From: Bacteroides ilei | GTDB taxonomy: Bacteria; Bacteroidota; Bacteroidia; Bacteroidales; Bacteroidaceae | Direction of reading: 5' to 3' | Assembly (NCBI RefSeq): GCF_900128495.1 | Contig: NZ_LT635801.1 | Span: 3,552,099 to 3,616,098, forward strand | Length of the DNA: 64,000 nucleotides | Shown: piece after piece, positions 1-9,184 of the stretch | Layout: the number at the start of each line of letters is the position of its first letter | How positions within the stretch are numbered: the stretch's first letter is position 1 | Program-made: the position numbers and the translations under genes | The notes under the pieces: model-generated | Databases searched by the model: none | The model's input: the letters and a program-made list of their open reading frames with translations, nothing else | Told to the model about the DNA's origin: nothing

Positions 1-2301
1 CGGGCTGACCAGTATTTGTCTGTCACCTTCAGCCGTATAACATGCGGGACGATGTTTTTCGCGTGGAAAATAGGCAATGGTAAAACCTCGTTTTTCATCC
101 ATCCAGGCAAAAAGGTTGTAACGCGGCTCGGGTTCATTCCCGTGCATCGGCAGAGATTTCAGATACCTGTCAATCAGTCCAGAGTCGGTTTCTGCTGTAT
201 GGTCGGTTATAAAGGCGTGGATAGGGCATATATAACCGTTTATGGAATAACTGCAGCAAGTATTGCCGTTTTCTGTCCTGACTTCCTCCTGTAATGTGGC
301 TGTCTCCATCAGACTGTTCCATTGCCGGATGAAAGGTATGTCATGTTTGCGGGCGGCCTGGAAATGAAAATGATCGGGAGCTGAAGCCCCACATTTTGCT
401 CCGTTATAGAAAAGGGCATAACCTTTTTCAAAGTTGTTTTCCAGCCATGATACCAGTCTACCAGGCAACTGGCGGTCGGTTTTGTCGGCCAGTGTCTGCC
501 ATTGATGCTTCTCACTGGAGATGGTCAGGTGTCTCGGCAGTATAGGATATGGGTTGACGCGCAGGATGAACGGCTCGTCGAGGCTGATGGTCAGTACATC
601 CTGTTCGGCCGGTTTGTTATCGAGGCAGAGGAAGCAGGGACGGGCCTCAATAGTCTGTTTGTCGAGTTTGGCACAGGTAGAGACTGCACGGGCTGGATTG
701 AACTGCACTTCAATGGTACATCCTTCTATCTCCATGTTGCGTATCTGTATATTGTCTAGAGCATTGTAATTGTTCCGGGCAATATCCCAGTGTGCCAGTT
801 GCCGGTTGAAAAATTTTCTTCCTGCCGGTTCTTCTTTCGGCATAGCTTGCCGGATGCTGATTTCCAGGGTACGTAGACTATCTTTATAGGCATTGTTCCG
901 GTTAATTTTGTCGATACTTAGTGCTGCATCTGAGTTTCCTTCCCAGCGCCGGCAGAGGTAGAGGACATCATAGATACGTCCAATATGGTATTCGCGTGAA
1001 AAGGCCAGTCCCAACGCATAATCTTCTCCGTAGCTGGTATTCGGTACCCGGATACGGCGGAGCAATGGAGTAAAGAATGCCCGTGGAGCACCCAATCCGT
1101 TTATACGGAGGGCATTGTTATGTCCGTTTTCATCGGTCCATTCCTTATGGTCGATTACTCCGGGGGGGAGTGTATTCAGAGAGAAGTCGGTCATCCGGTA
1201 GGAACCGATAACCATAGCGCATTTTTCAGTATGGAATTTGTTGATTATGGTCTGTAAGGTACTCCGGCTGCTATAGAGATCGTCGCTGTCGAGCTGTACG
1301 GCAAATCTTCCGCATTGCGGGTGATTGATACCGAGGTTCCAGCATCCTCCGATACCCAGATCCTTTCTTTGGGGAATGATATGGATGACTTTGGAATCTG
1401 ATTTATAGCGGTCAATGATTTCAGTAGTCCCGTCGTCCGAATGATTGTCGATAATAATCAGATTGAATGGGAAATCAGTCTCCTGTTCAAGGACCGACTT
1501 GATGGCATCTTCGATGGTACGTACACGGTTGCGTACAGGAATAATGACAGACGCTTCATTATCGAAATTCCCTTCTGTAATGTCTATGATTTTTTTCCCA
1601 GGAGTAAGATAAGCGCCGATACGTTTCAGATAATGGGTGAATACCGCTTCACGTTCAATCTGTACTGCCCGGTTTCTGGGGTTGACATAATCGAACTGTT
1701 TTTCTCCCGATTTACGTACGTCCTCTTCTATTTCGGTATAGAGATATTCACGGATATGTGTAAGACGGAATGATTCGGAGAGTGCCAGACGGACGGCATA
1801 AAGGGCCGAGAACTCGTAATCAGGTTCTGTTCCGATTGTGTCAAGCGCTTTACGGAAAGCCTCTGTACGGAAAAGAATGACTGAGCCGAAATCGAAATCG
1901 TCACGTACACTTCCCGGTTGGTAATCGGTTACCGGGTGAGGTTGTTGTTTCTCTTCTATCAGCTGGTAGTGGTCGGAATAGACCATTCCACATTCCGGAG
2001 CGGATAGATAGTCGGTCATGCGTTCCAGGGCCATGTATCCCAGATTCAGGGTCTGGAGTTTGGTATAGACCAGCAGGCCGGGTGTCTGCGTAAGCGAAGC
2101 AATTTTTCTGAACGTTGCCGTAGAGGTCAGAGAGCCTACAGGCAGAGATTTGCATCCTTGGGGTGGGGCAGTTGGGGTATTCCCCGGTTGTGTCAGAAGA
2201 TAAACATCCTTTACACAAGGACATGCAAGCAGATCTTCTATTGTTTTATTTTGTTGTGTTTCACCTTTGTAAGGTATAAAACATGTAATAGTTTTATTCA
2301 T
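1..2301 (-). CDS. Glycosyltransferase family 2 / DUF4922 HIT-like fusion protein (3' end outside window)
   Basis: The reading frame is open from ATG at 2301-2299 to the window edge (767 codons, no stop). The N-terminal part begins [15 protein letters not shown] middle part from roughly residue 240 is a classic GT-A glycosyltransferase: a VIIPVRNR strand, [10 protein letters not shown], and the metal/nucleotide site QLDSDD. After about residue 540 comes a region matching DUF4922, with the run [12 protein letters not shown]; the H-x-H-x-Q is the signature of the HIT/galactose-1-phosphate uridylyltransferase superfamily. The protein may therefore combine sugar transfer with a nucleotide-sugar phosphorylase or nucleotidyltransferase activity; the substrate is unknown. 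Related Bacteroides proteins, as I recall them, are longer, so a C-terminal domain is probably missing here. It is divergent from rlmN. Confidence is high for the GT2 and DUF4922 parts and low for the reaction. Confidence 0.85.
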   Translation of the reverse strand, partial: MNKTITCFIPYKGETQQNKTIEDLLACPCVKDVYLLTQPGNTPTAPPQGCKSLPVGSLTSTATFRKIASLTQTPGLLVYTKLQTLNLGYMALERMTDYLSAPECGMVYSDHYQLIEEKQQPHPVTDYQPGSVRDDFDFGSVILFRTEAFRKALDTIGTEPDYEFSALYAVRLALSESFRLTHIREYLYTEIEEDVRKSGEKQFDYVNPRNRAVQIEREAVFTHYLKRIGAYLTPGKKIIDITEGNFDNEASVIIPVRNRVRTIEDAIKSVLEQETDFPFNLIIIDNHSDDGTTEIIDRYKSDSKVIHIIPQRKDLGIGGCWNLGINHPQCGRFAVQLDSDDLYSSRSTLQTIINKFHTEKCAMVIGSYRMTDFSLNTLPPGVIDHKEWTDENGHNNALRINGLGAPRAFFTPLLRRIRVPNTSYGEDYALGLAFSREYHIGRIYDVLYLCRRWEGNSDAALSIDKINRNNAYKDSLRTLEISIRQAMPKEEPAGRKFFNRQLAHWDIARNNYNALDNIQIRNMEIEGCTIEVQFNPARAVSTCAKLDKQTIEARPCFLCLDNKPAEQDVLTISLDEPFILRVNPYPILPRHLTISSEKHQWQTLADKTDRQLPGRLVSWLENNFEKGYALFYNGAKCGASAPDHFHFQAARKHDIPFIRQWNSLMETATLQEEVRTENGNTCCSYSINGYICPIHAFITDHTAETDSGLIDRYLKSLPMHGNEPEPRYNLFAWMDEKRGFTIAYFPREKHRPACYTAEGDRQILVSP

Positions 2302-2352
2302 AATTTTATATATTTATAGAGACAAAGATAGGGAATATATCTTATTTTTCTC

Positions 2353-2360
2353 TAACTTTG
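2353..2360 (+). promoter_or_regulatory. -7 element of the rlmN promoter
   Basis: TAACTTTG matches the Bacteroidetes -7 consensus TAnnTTTG. It lies 29 bases before the preferred ATG of rlmN, so the leader would be short. The -33 part is not clear in the AT-rich divergent gap. Confidence 0.6.
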
Positions 2361-2389
2361 TACGCTAATTGTATAGAAACAATAATAAA

Positions 2390-3433
2390 ATGGGTGAGAT
2401 GAAAGTTCCTTTGCTCGGCAAGACCTTGTCTGAATTACAGACAATTGTACATGATCTGGATATGCCTAGATTTACGGCGAAACAGATAGCTTCATGGCTG
2501 TATGAAAAGAAGGTCGGCTCGATTGACGATATGACAAACCTGTCGGTAAAGAACCGTGAGCGCCTGAAAGAGGATTATGAAGTAGGAGCAAATGCTCCTG
2601 TACATGAGATGCGTTCTGTTGACGGTACGGTCAAGTATTTGTTCCGTACTCCCGAAGGTGATTATATCGAATCGGTCTATATACCTGATGAGGACCGTGC
2701 TACACTATGTGTATCTTCACAGGTGGGCTGTAAGATGAACTGCAAGTTCTGCATGACAGGAAAACAGGGATATACCAATAGTCTGACTGCGACACAGATT
2801 CTGAATCAGATCTATTCAGTCCCGGAACGTGATACGTTGACCAATGTGGTTTTCATGGGAATGGGTGAACCATTCGATAATCTGGATGCCGTGCTCCGTG
2901 CGCTGGAAATACTGACAGCCGATTATGGCTATGCCTGGAGTCCGAAACGTATCACCGTATCTACGGTGGGCTTGCGTAAGGGACTGGAGCGTTTCCTGGA
3001 GGAGAGTGACTGCCATCTGGCCGTCAGTCTACATTCACCTTTCCCGGCACAACGTCAGGAACTGATGCCGGCCGAGAAAGCTTTTTCGATAACCGAAATC
3101 ATTGAGATTCTCCGTAGGTATGATTTCAGTAAACAACGTAGGCTTTCATTTGAATACATTGTTTTTAAAGGAGTAAATGACAGCCTGATTTATGCGAAGG
3201 AGCTTATCAAATTGCTTCGGGGGTTAGATTGCCGTATTAACCTGATCCGCTTTCATGCCATTCCAAATGTGGACTTGGAAGGTACGGATATGGATTCGAT
3301 GATAGCTTTCCGTGACTATCTGACTCGTCATGGTATTTTTGCCACCATCCGTGCGTCGCGTGGCGAAGATATATTTGCAGCTTGCGGCATGCTTTCTACA
3401 GCCAAGCAACAGGCGGAAAAAAAGAAAGAATGA
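2390..3433 (+). CDS. rlmN: 23S rRNA (adenine-2503-C2)-methyltransferase RlmN
   Basis: A radical-SAM enzyme that methylates C2 of A2503 in 23S rRNA, and in related bacteria also A37 of some tRNAs. The SAM cluster motif C-x3-C-x2-C is seen as CKMNCKFC (about residues 114-121), followed by MTGKQG. The resolving Cys is in the C-terminal run AACGMLS. Family-typical segments include FMGMGEP and VSLHSP. The ATG at 2390 was chosen over an in-frame TTG at 2369 because the latter sits within a few bases of the expected transcription start. It heads a plus-strand run with the DUF4837 gene 29 bases downstream. Length (347 aa) is normal. Confidence 0.95.
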   Translation: MGEMKVPLLGKTLSELQTIVHDLDMPRFTAKQIASWLYEKKVGSIDDMTNLSVKNRERLKEDYEVGANAPVHEMRSVDGTVKYLFRTPEGDYIESVYIPDEDRATLCVSSQVGCKMNCKFCMTGKQGYTNSLTATQILNQIYSVPERDTLTNVVFMGMGEPFDNLDAVLRALEILTADYGYAWSPKRITVSTVGLRKGLERFLEESDCHLAVSLHSPFPAQRQELMPAEKAFSITEIIEILRRYDFSKQRRLSFEYIVFKGVNDSLIYAKELIKLLRGLDCRINLIRFHAIPNVDLEGTDMDSMIAFRDYLTRHGIFATIRASRGEDIFAACGMLSTAKQQAEKKKE

Positions 3434-3462
3434 AACCATTAATACTATAAATTATAAATATT

Positions 3463-4524
3463 ATGAAACGTTTTGCATTTTATTTGAGTTTTGTGCTGGT
3501 TGTACTGGTGCTGGCTTCCTGCAAGAACAAAGAAGGGAAGGGAATTTTTACTCCAAACTCAAGCGGCCGTCCTTATGAAGTACTGGTGGTGGCCGATGAT
3601 AAATGCTGGATGAGTCCCGACAGTGCTCTATACCATGTTTTGGATACCGATGTTCCGGGATTGCCGCAATCGGAGCGTTCGTTTGCGATATCTCGTATAC
3701 GTCCTGCCTATTATGACCGTAGTATGCGTTTGTTCCGTAATATTATCATTGTAGACATCAACCCGAAGTTATATACACAGACTAAACTGAAATATGCCCG
3801 GGACGTTTATTCCGCTCCTCAGATGATTATGACTATCCAGTCTCCCAACCAAGAGGATTTTGCCGATTTCCTGTCGAAGAACGGCCAGTTGGTGGTAGAT
3901 TTCTTTACCCGGGCTGAAATGAACCGGGAGGTGAAACTGCTGGAGGAAAAGCATAACAAGGTTATTTCTGCCAAGGTAGGAAGTATGTTTGACTGTGATA
4001 TCTGGATGCCACTTGAGATGCAGTCATATAAACAGCAGGATAATTTCTTCTGGGCTTCAAGTAATCTGAATGACTTGAATTTCGTGATGTATACTTTCCC
4101 GTATACTGATAAGGATACATTTACCAAAGCTTATTTCATTCATAAACGTGATTCGGTGATGAAGATCAATCTGCCGGGTGAACGTGAGGGTATGTACATG
4201 CAGACTGCCGATTCTATGTTTGTTGAAGCAAGAAGTATTTCGGTAAAAGGTGATTACGCTTTTGAAGTCAAGGGCTTGTGGGAAATGAAGAACGATGCGA
4301 TGGGAGGTCCGTTTGTATCGCATATGCGTGTTGACCGTGCTAACGGCCGTGTTGTAGTGGTTGAGGGTTTCGTATTCTTCCCGTCAGGAAAGAAACGTGA
4401 CAAGATCCGGAAGTTGAATGCGGCTCTTTATACATTGAAGTTGCCTTCAGAAAAGGAAGTGTCGGAAATACCGGTCGACAAACATTTCACGGAAGAAAAG
4501 ATAGATACTACTAAAGTGAAATAA
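3463..4524 (+). CDS. DUF4837 family lipoprotein
   Basis: A 353-residue protein with a lipoprotein signal: basic start MKRFAFYL, hydrophobic core and lipobox LASC with the acylated Cys near residue 20. It resembles the Bacteroidetes DUF4837 family, whose function is unknown to me. The body is mixed alpha/beta with no enzyme motif that I can see, and it ends with a charged tail. It lies between rlmN and pdxA with short gaps (29 and 22 bases), so it is probably co-transcribed. It should be anchored to the periplasmic face or outer membrane. The family call is recalled from the context and the N-terminal pattern. Confidence 0.8.
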   Translation: MKRFAFYLSFVLVVLVLASCKNKEGKGIFTPNSSGRPYEVLVVADDKCWMSPDSALYHVLDTDVPGLPQSERSFAISRIRPAYYDRSMRLFRNIIIVDINPKLYTQTKLKYARDVYSAPQMIMTIQSPNQEDFADFLSKNGQLVVDFFTRAEMNREVKLLEEKHNKVISAKVGSMFDCDIWMPLEMQSYKQQDNFFWASSNLNDLNFVMYTFPYTDKDTFTKAYFIHKRDSVMKINLPGEREGMYMQTADSMFVEARSISVKGDYAFEVKGLWEMKNDAMGGPFVSHMRVDRANGRVVVVEGFVFFPSGKKRDKIRKLNAALYTLKLPSEKEVSEIPVDKHFTEEKIDTTKVK

Positions 4525-4546
4525 CCAGTAATAAAGAATTAGATAA

Positions 4547-5644
4547 ATGGAAAATGACAAGATAAGAGTGGGTATCACTCACGGAGACATCAATGGAATC
4601 GGATATGAGGTCATTCTGAAGGCTTTTTCAGATCCGGGTATGTTGGATTTGTGTACACCGGTCATTTACGGCTCTCCCAAAGTGGCGGCATATCATCGTA
4701 AGGCTATGGATATCCCGACCAATTTCAGTATAGTATCTTCTGCTGCTGATATACAGGACGGGCGTGTCAATATTGTAAACTGTACGGATGAGGAGCTGAA
4801 GGTAGAACTGACCAAGCCTACAGAAGAAGCGGGGCGCGCTGCTCTGGCCGCTTTGGAAATGGCTTTGCGGGATTATAGGGAAGGCTTGTTTGACGTATTG
4901 GTGACAGCTCCGATCAATAAGCATACCATTCAGTCGGATTCTTTCCATTTCCCGGGACATACCGAATATATAGAGGAAAGGGTAGGAAATGGTGAAAAGG
5001 CTTTGATGATTCTTCTGAAGGGAGATTTCCGTGTGGCTCTTGTTACAGGACATGTGCCGGTGAGTGAGATTGCGAAAGATCTGACCAAGGAACTGATCAT
5101 GGAAAAAATCGCTATTTTCCATAAGTCCTTAAAGCAGGATTTCGGTATTGATAATCCGCGTATCGCTGTTTTCTCCCTGAATCCTCACGCCGGTGATAAC
5201 GGACTGATTGGTTCGGAAGAACAGACTGTCATTGTTCCGGCTATGGAAGAGATGATCAGAAAAGGGATCCAGTGCTTCGGCCCTTATCCGGCCGACGGTT
5301 TTATGGGATCAGGAAACTATCGTCTGTTCGATGGCATTCTTGCCATGTATCATGATCAGGGCCTGGCTCCGTTCAAGGCTTTGGCTATGGACGAAGGGGT
5401 AAATTTTACAGCTGGTCTTCCTATTGTCCGTACATCTCCGGCTCATGGTACAGCCTATGATATAGCAGGTCAGGGTATAGCGTCGGAAGACTCGTTCCGT
5501 CAGGCTATTTATGTAGCAATCGATGTATTCCGTAACCGGTGTATTGAAGAGGAAATCAATGCCCATCCGTTACGGAAGCAATATTACGAGAAACGTGATG
5601 ACAGTGATAAATTGAAACTGGATACAATAGAAGAAGAGGATTGA
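4547..5644 (+). CDS. pdxA: 4-hydroxythreonine-4-phosphate dehydrogenase PdxA
   Basis: NAD-dependent oxidation of 4-phosphohydroxy-L-threonine in the DXP-dependent pathway to pyridoxal 5'-phosphate. The N-terminus RVGITHGDINGIGYEV and the segments VTAPINK, FPGHTEYIE, SLNPHAGD and AMYHDQGLAPFK are all PdxA signatures, including the His residues that hold the divalent metal (FPGHTE, NPHAG, MYHDQG). Length 365 aa is slightly above the E. coli protein. The following nucleotidyltransferase starts one base after the stop, so the two are translationally close. Confidence 0.95.
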   Translation: MENDKIRVGITHGDINGIGYEVILKAFSDPGMLDLCTPVIYGSPKVAAYHRKAMDIPTNFSIVSSAADIQDGRVNIVNCTDEELKVELTKPTEEAGRAALAALEMALRDYREGLFDVLVTAPINKHTIQSDSFHFPGHTEYIEERVGNGEKALMILLKGDFRVALVTGHVPVSEIAKDLTKELIMEKIAIFHKSLKQDFGIDNPRIAVFSLNPHAGDNGLIGSEEQTVIVPAMEEMIRKGIQCFGPYPADGFMGSGNYRLFDGILAMYHDQGLAPFKALAMDEGVNFTAGLPIVRTSPAHGTAYDIAGQGIASEDSFRQAIYVAIDVFRNRCIEEEINAHPLRKQYYEKRDDSDKLKLDTIEEED

Positions 5645-5645
5645 C

Positions 5646-6353
5646 ATGAAATTTGCAATTATAGCGGCCGGGGAAGGTTCTCGACTTTCCCAGGAAGGAG
5701 TTGCATTGCCTAAACCGTTGGTACAGCTTAATGGTGTGGCAATGATAGACCGTCTGGTACATATCTTTGCGCAGAACGGGGCCGAAGAAGTGGTTGTGAT
5801 AATCAATAATGAGGTAGAACAGACAAAGGCGTATGTGACTAGGATGAAGGAACGTGCAGAAGTCCCTTTAAGAGTTGTGATAAAGACTACTCCCAGTTCC
5901 ATGCATAGCTTTTATGAACTGAGTCCTTATCTGAAGGATGACAGGTTCTGTCTGACCACGGTGGATACAATATTCCGGGAAAAGGAATTCGCTTCTTTTA
6001 TCGAAGCCTTCAAGAAGTCGGACAAGGACGGTATGATGGCTGTTACGGATTATATTGACGATGAAAAGCCATTGTATATCTCAACTGATGACTCCATGAG
6101 GATTACAGGTTTTCATGATACGGCTGTTTCTGGCTGTAAGTATATATCCGGAGGTATCTATTGTCTGACACCGAAAGCTATCGGGACATTGGAACGGTGC
6201 ATGTCGAAGGGCATGTCCCGTATGCGTAATTTCCAGCGGGAATTGATCGCAGAAGGATTGTGGCTGGATGCGTATCCGTTCAGTAAAATATTGGATGTTG
6301 ATCATGCCAGTGATATAATCAAGGCTGAAACTTTTTTAAACTATAAAGAATAA
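5646..6353 (+). CDS. Sugar-phosphate-type nucleotidyltransferase, candidate CTP:inositol-phosphate cytidylyltransferase
   Basis: A 235-residue NTP-transferase of the Rossmann-like GT-A type. It begins MKFAIIAAGEGSR, with the nucleotide-binding G-x-G-x-R loop at residues 9-13 and a conserved Lys at 23 (PKPLV). Such enzymes activate a phosphate compound with an NTP. It stands at the head of the module containing a CDP-alcohol phosphotransferase (7230-8180), with inositol-phosphate synthase further downstream. A CDP-activated headgroup, as in the IPCT/DIPPS enzymes of hyperthermophiles, is therefore an attractive reading, but it is inference. Other sugar-1-phosphate substrates cannot be excluded. 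Ten bases separate it from the ATP-grasp gene. Confidence 0.75.
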   Translation: MKFAIIAAGEGSRLSQEGVALPKPLVQLNGVAMIDRLVHIFAQNGAEEVVVIINNEVEQTKAYVTRMKERAEVPLRVVIKTTPSSMHSFYELSPYLKDDRFCLTTVDTIFREKEFASFIEAFKKSDKDGMMAVTDYIDDEKPLYISTDDSMRITGFHDTAVSGCKYISGGIYCLTPKAIGTLERCMSKGMSRMRNFQRELIAEGLWLDAYPFSKILDVDHASDIIKAETFLNYKE

Positions 6354-6363
6354 AAACAGAGAA

Positions 6364-7233
6364 ATGTTGGGAAGAGGAGAGAAAATTCGCTTACTCGGAG
6401 TCAGCCGAGGTAACGAGTATTCACCTAATCATGTAGGAAATGATGCTGCTATTTTTCAGGGAACGGCACATGAATTGGAAAAAAAAGGGTTTGATGTCGT
6501 AATCTGTCCCGAAAAACAGTTTGTAGAAGAGAATCTGGAGGCTGATATTATTTTTGATATGGCACGTGACCGTGCTACAGTCAATCGGCTGAAAGAGTTG
6601 GAAGATAAAGGAGCGTTAGTGGTCAATTCAGCATATGGCATTGACAATTGTGTCCGTAAGGAGATGACAGAACTGTTGATTGCCAATGGGGTACCTCATC
6701 CGGAAAGCTTCATCATTCCGACAGACGGAGCCTTTACACCGGATGTATTTCCTTGTTGGATTAAACGGGGAAATTCCCATGCCATTGTAAAGGAAGATGT
6801 AGTCTATGTGGAATGTAAGGAGGAGGCCGAACATGTTATGGCGGATTTCCGTCGCCGGGGAATTCCTGTAGCAGTGGTAAATGAACATTTGGTCGGTGAT
6901 CTGGTCAAGTTTTATGGAGTCTTGGGGACTGATTTCTTTTATACTTTCTATCCGAGTGAACAGTCGCACAGTAAGTTTGGGCTGGAGGCCATCAACGGTG
7001 AGACAAGAGGTTATCCGTTTGATGTCAAAAAACTTCAAGAGTATGGAAACCGGGCGGCTACAGCTTTGGATGTGCCGATTTACGGAGGAGATTGTGTCGT
7101 TTCAAAGACCGGTGAAATCCGTATAATAGATTTTAATGACTGGCCTAGTTTCGCCCGTTGCCGTGAGGAGGCTGCGCCTAAAATTGCCGAATGTATATAT
7201 AATCGTATCATGTCAAAACTGGAAAGAAAATGA
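6364..7233 (+). CDS. ATP-grasp family protein of unknown substrate
   Basis: A 289-residue protein whose C-terminal half has the ATP-grasp pattern: a lysine strand PCWIKRGNSHAIVKED, then YGGDCVVSKTGEIRIIDFND with the metal-binding Asp/Asn residues at the end (IIDFND). The N-terminal half holds a substrate-domain-like stretch ending IIFDMARDR. ATP-grasp enzymes ligate carboxylates to amines or thiols. A few, such as the inositol-phosphate kinase ITPK1, phosphorylate inositol phosphates. Its stop overlaps the start of the CDP-alcohol phosphotransferase gene by four bases (ATGA), implying coupled translation and a shared pathway. Whether it is a kinase, a ligase or a regulator cannot be read from the sequence. 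Confidence 0.7.
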   Translation: MLGRGEKIRLLGVSRGNEYSPNHVGNDAAIFQGTAHELEKKGFDVVICPEKQFVEENLEADIIFDMARDRATVNRLKELEDKGALVVNSAYGIDNCVRKEMTELLIANGVPHPESFIIPTDGAFTPDVFPCWIKRGNSHAIVKEDVVYVECKEEAEHVMADFRRRGIPVAVVNEHLVGDLVKFYGVLGTDFFYTFYPSEQSHSKFGLEAINGETRGYPFDVKKLQEYGNRAATALDVPIYGGDCVVSKTGEIRIIDFNDWPSFARCREEAAPKIAECIYNRIMSKLERK

Positions 7234-8180
7234 GTGGGGAGAAAAAGGGACTTGAAGCGTCTTTCAAGTCGATGGATACCGAAGAGTTTTTGGATATTCA
7301 TTTCAACCGTCCTATCGGTTATGTCTGGGCTTTGTTCTTTCAGCGTCTGGGGGTGCATCCGAATGTTGTGACTATCCTGTCTATTATTTTAGGCATAGGT
7401 GCAGCGGTTATGTTCTATTATCCGGATATGACGCATACCATCATTGGTATTTTGCTGTTGATGTGGGCGAATCATTATGACAGTTGTGACGGGCAATTGG
7501 CACGGATGACCGGTAAGAAAACCCGTTGGGGGCGTATGCTGGATGGCTTTGCTGGAGATATCTGGTTCTTTTCCATTTATTTTGCCATTTGTTTAAGGCT
7601 TACAGACCAGCCGTTGCCTTTTCATATCGGAGCGGAACAAGGTTGGACCTGGGGGATATTTATCTGGCTTCTGGCTCTTGTTTCCGGTACAGTCTGCCAC
7701 AGCAAACAATGTACGTTGGCCGATTATTACCGGAATATCCATCTGTTTTTCCTGAAAGGAAAAGCAGGGAGTGAGCTGGATAATTTCAGACAGCAGCGGG
7801 AAATTATGCATAGCTTGCCATGGAAAGGTAATTTTTGGTGGAAAATGTTTCTTTACTTCTATGGTAATTATACCCGTCAGCAGGAGCAGATGACCCCTAA
7901 CTTCCAGCGTTTCTATACGTTTGTGCAGCAGAAATACGGTGAAGATATCCCTCAGGATTTGCGGGATGAATTCCGTAAGGGTAGTCTTCCATTGATGAAA
8001 TATACCAATATCCTCACTTTCAATACCCGGGCTATTGCATTGTATATCAGCTTGCTGATAGGGGAGCCTTGGCTGTATTTTGTTTTTGAGATAGTAGTGA
8101 TGACATTATTGTTTGTTTATATGCACCGCAGACATGAGGCCATGTGTGCTGCTCTTTATGCAAAATACGCTGACAAATGA
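7230..8180 (+). CDS. CDP-alcohol phosphotransferase family protein, candidate inositol-phospholipid synthase
   Basis: A membrane enzyme of 316 residues with several hydrophobic segments. The CDP-alcohol phosphotransferase motif starts at D84: D84-x2-D87-G88-x2-A91-R92, eight residues, G101, then D105 and D110. The last two Asp are four residues apart in between (D-x4-D) instead of the usual three, which is worth checking because the last Asp is the usual catalytic base. Members swap CMP of a CDP-alcohol for another alcohol at the membrane. With inositol-phosphate synthase in the locus, phosphatidylinositol-phosphate or an inositol-phosphoryl ceramide is the natural product guess. Four-base overlaps on both sides tie it to the ATP-grasp and flippase-like genes. 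Confidence 0.85.
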   Translation: MSGEKKGLEASFKSMDTEEFLDIHFNRPIGYVWALFFQRLGVHPNVVTILSIILGIGAAVMFYYPDMTHTIIGILLLMWANHYDSCDGQLARMTGKKTRWGRMLDGFAGDIWFFSIYFAICLRLTDQPLPFHIGAEQGWTWGIFIWLLALVSGTVCHSKQCTLADYYRNIHLFFLKGKAGSELDNFRQQREIMHSLPWKGNFWWKMFLYFYGNYTRQQEQMTPNFQRFYTFVQQKYGEDIPQDLRDEFRKGSLPLMKYTNILTFNTRAIALYISLLIGEPWLYFVFEIVVMTLLFVYMHRRHEAMCAALYAKYADK

Positions 8181-9184
8181 AAGAAAAGTTTAGAAATATA
8201 TTTTGGTTCTTCGGTATATTTGCCATAATCGTGATGCTCTGCACCTTCGATATGGACTATCAGGAGTTGTGGCAGAATCTGAAGAAAGCCGGATATTGGT
8301 TTCCGGCGGTAATCCTTTTGTGGGTCTTTATTTATCTGCTGAATGCATGGTCATGGTATATTATTATCCGTGACGGGAAACATGCTGAGGTACCATTCTG
8401 GAAAGTCTATAAACTGACTATCTCCGGTTTTGCCTTGAATTATGCCACTCCTGTAGGACTGATGGGAGGGGAGCCGTACCGGATTATGGAACTTACTCCC
8501 TATGTGGGGGGAAGTAAAGCTACTTCATCGGTTATCCTGTATGTGATGATGCATATTTTTTCCCATTTCTGTTTCTGGCTTTTTTCTGTGTTTCTGTACA
8601 TAGCCTTTGAACCGGTAAATGTAGGTATGGGAGTCCTGTTGGCTGTAGTCGGTGCTTGTTGTGTACTGGCTATCTATTTTTTTATGAAAGGATATAAACA
8701 TGGTATGGCTGTGCGTACACTCAAGTTGTTGTGTCATGTTCCTTACATAAGGAAATGGGCGAGAAGGTTTGTTCAGGAAAGAATGGATAGTCTGGAGCGG
8801 GTAGACGCTCAGATTGCGGAACTGCACAAGCAGCGCAAACTCACTTTTTATGCGTCTTTTGGACTTGAGTTTCTTGCCCGTATCGCAGGTTGTCTGGAAG
8901 TATTCTTCATCTTGAATATTCTGACTTCCGATGTAAGTTTTCTGTCGTGTATATTAATTATGGCATTTACATCATTGTTTGCGAATTTGTTTTTCTTTTC
9001 CCCCATGCAGTTGGGGGCACGTGAAGGCGGATTCGCTTTGGCTACGGGAGGGCTGGCTATATCGAGTGCATTCGGTATCTATACCGGACTGATTACGCGT
9101 GTACGTGAATTAATTTGGATTGTTATCGGGGTGCTTTTGATGAAAGTGGGTAACGGCACCGGAAAAATCAATAAGAATGAATAA
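8177..9184 (+). CDS. Lysylphosphatidylglycerol synthase TM-domain / UPF0104-like membrane protein
   Basis: A 335-residue polytopic membrane protein with about eight hydrophobic segments and the short polar signatures of the LPG-synthase N-terminal (flippase-like) family: NAWSWYIIIRD, YATPVGLMGGEPYR and FSPMQLGAREGG. Family members that lack the aminoacyl-transferase domain, as here, are thought to move lipids or lipid-linked intermediates across the inner membrane. Overlaps of four bases upstream and eight bases downstream with the neighbouring genes suggest it moves the lipid made by the 7230-8180 enzyme. That role is inferred from context. Confidence 0.8.
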   Translation: MKEKFRNIFWFFGIFAIIVMLCTFDMDYQELWQNLKKAGYWFPAVILLWVFIYLLNAWSWYIIIRDGKHAEVPFWKVYKLTISGFALNYATPVGLMGGEPYRIMELTPYVGGSKATSSVILYVMMHIFSHFCFWLFSVFLYIAFEPVNVGMGVLLAVVGACCVLAIYFFMKGYKHGMAVRTLKLLCHVPYIRKWARRFVQERMDSLERVDAQIAELHKQRKLTFYASFGLEFLARIAGCLEVFFILNILTSDVSFLSCILIMAFTSLFANLFFFSPMQLGAREGGFALATGGLAISSAFGIYTGLITRVRELIWIVIGVLLMKVGNGTGKINKNE

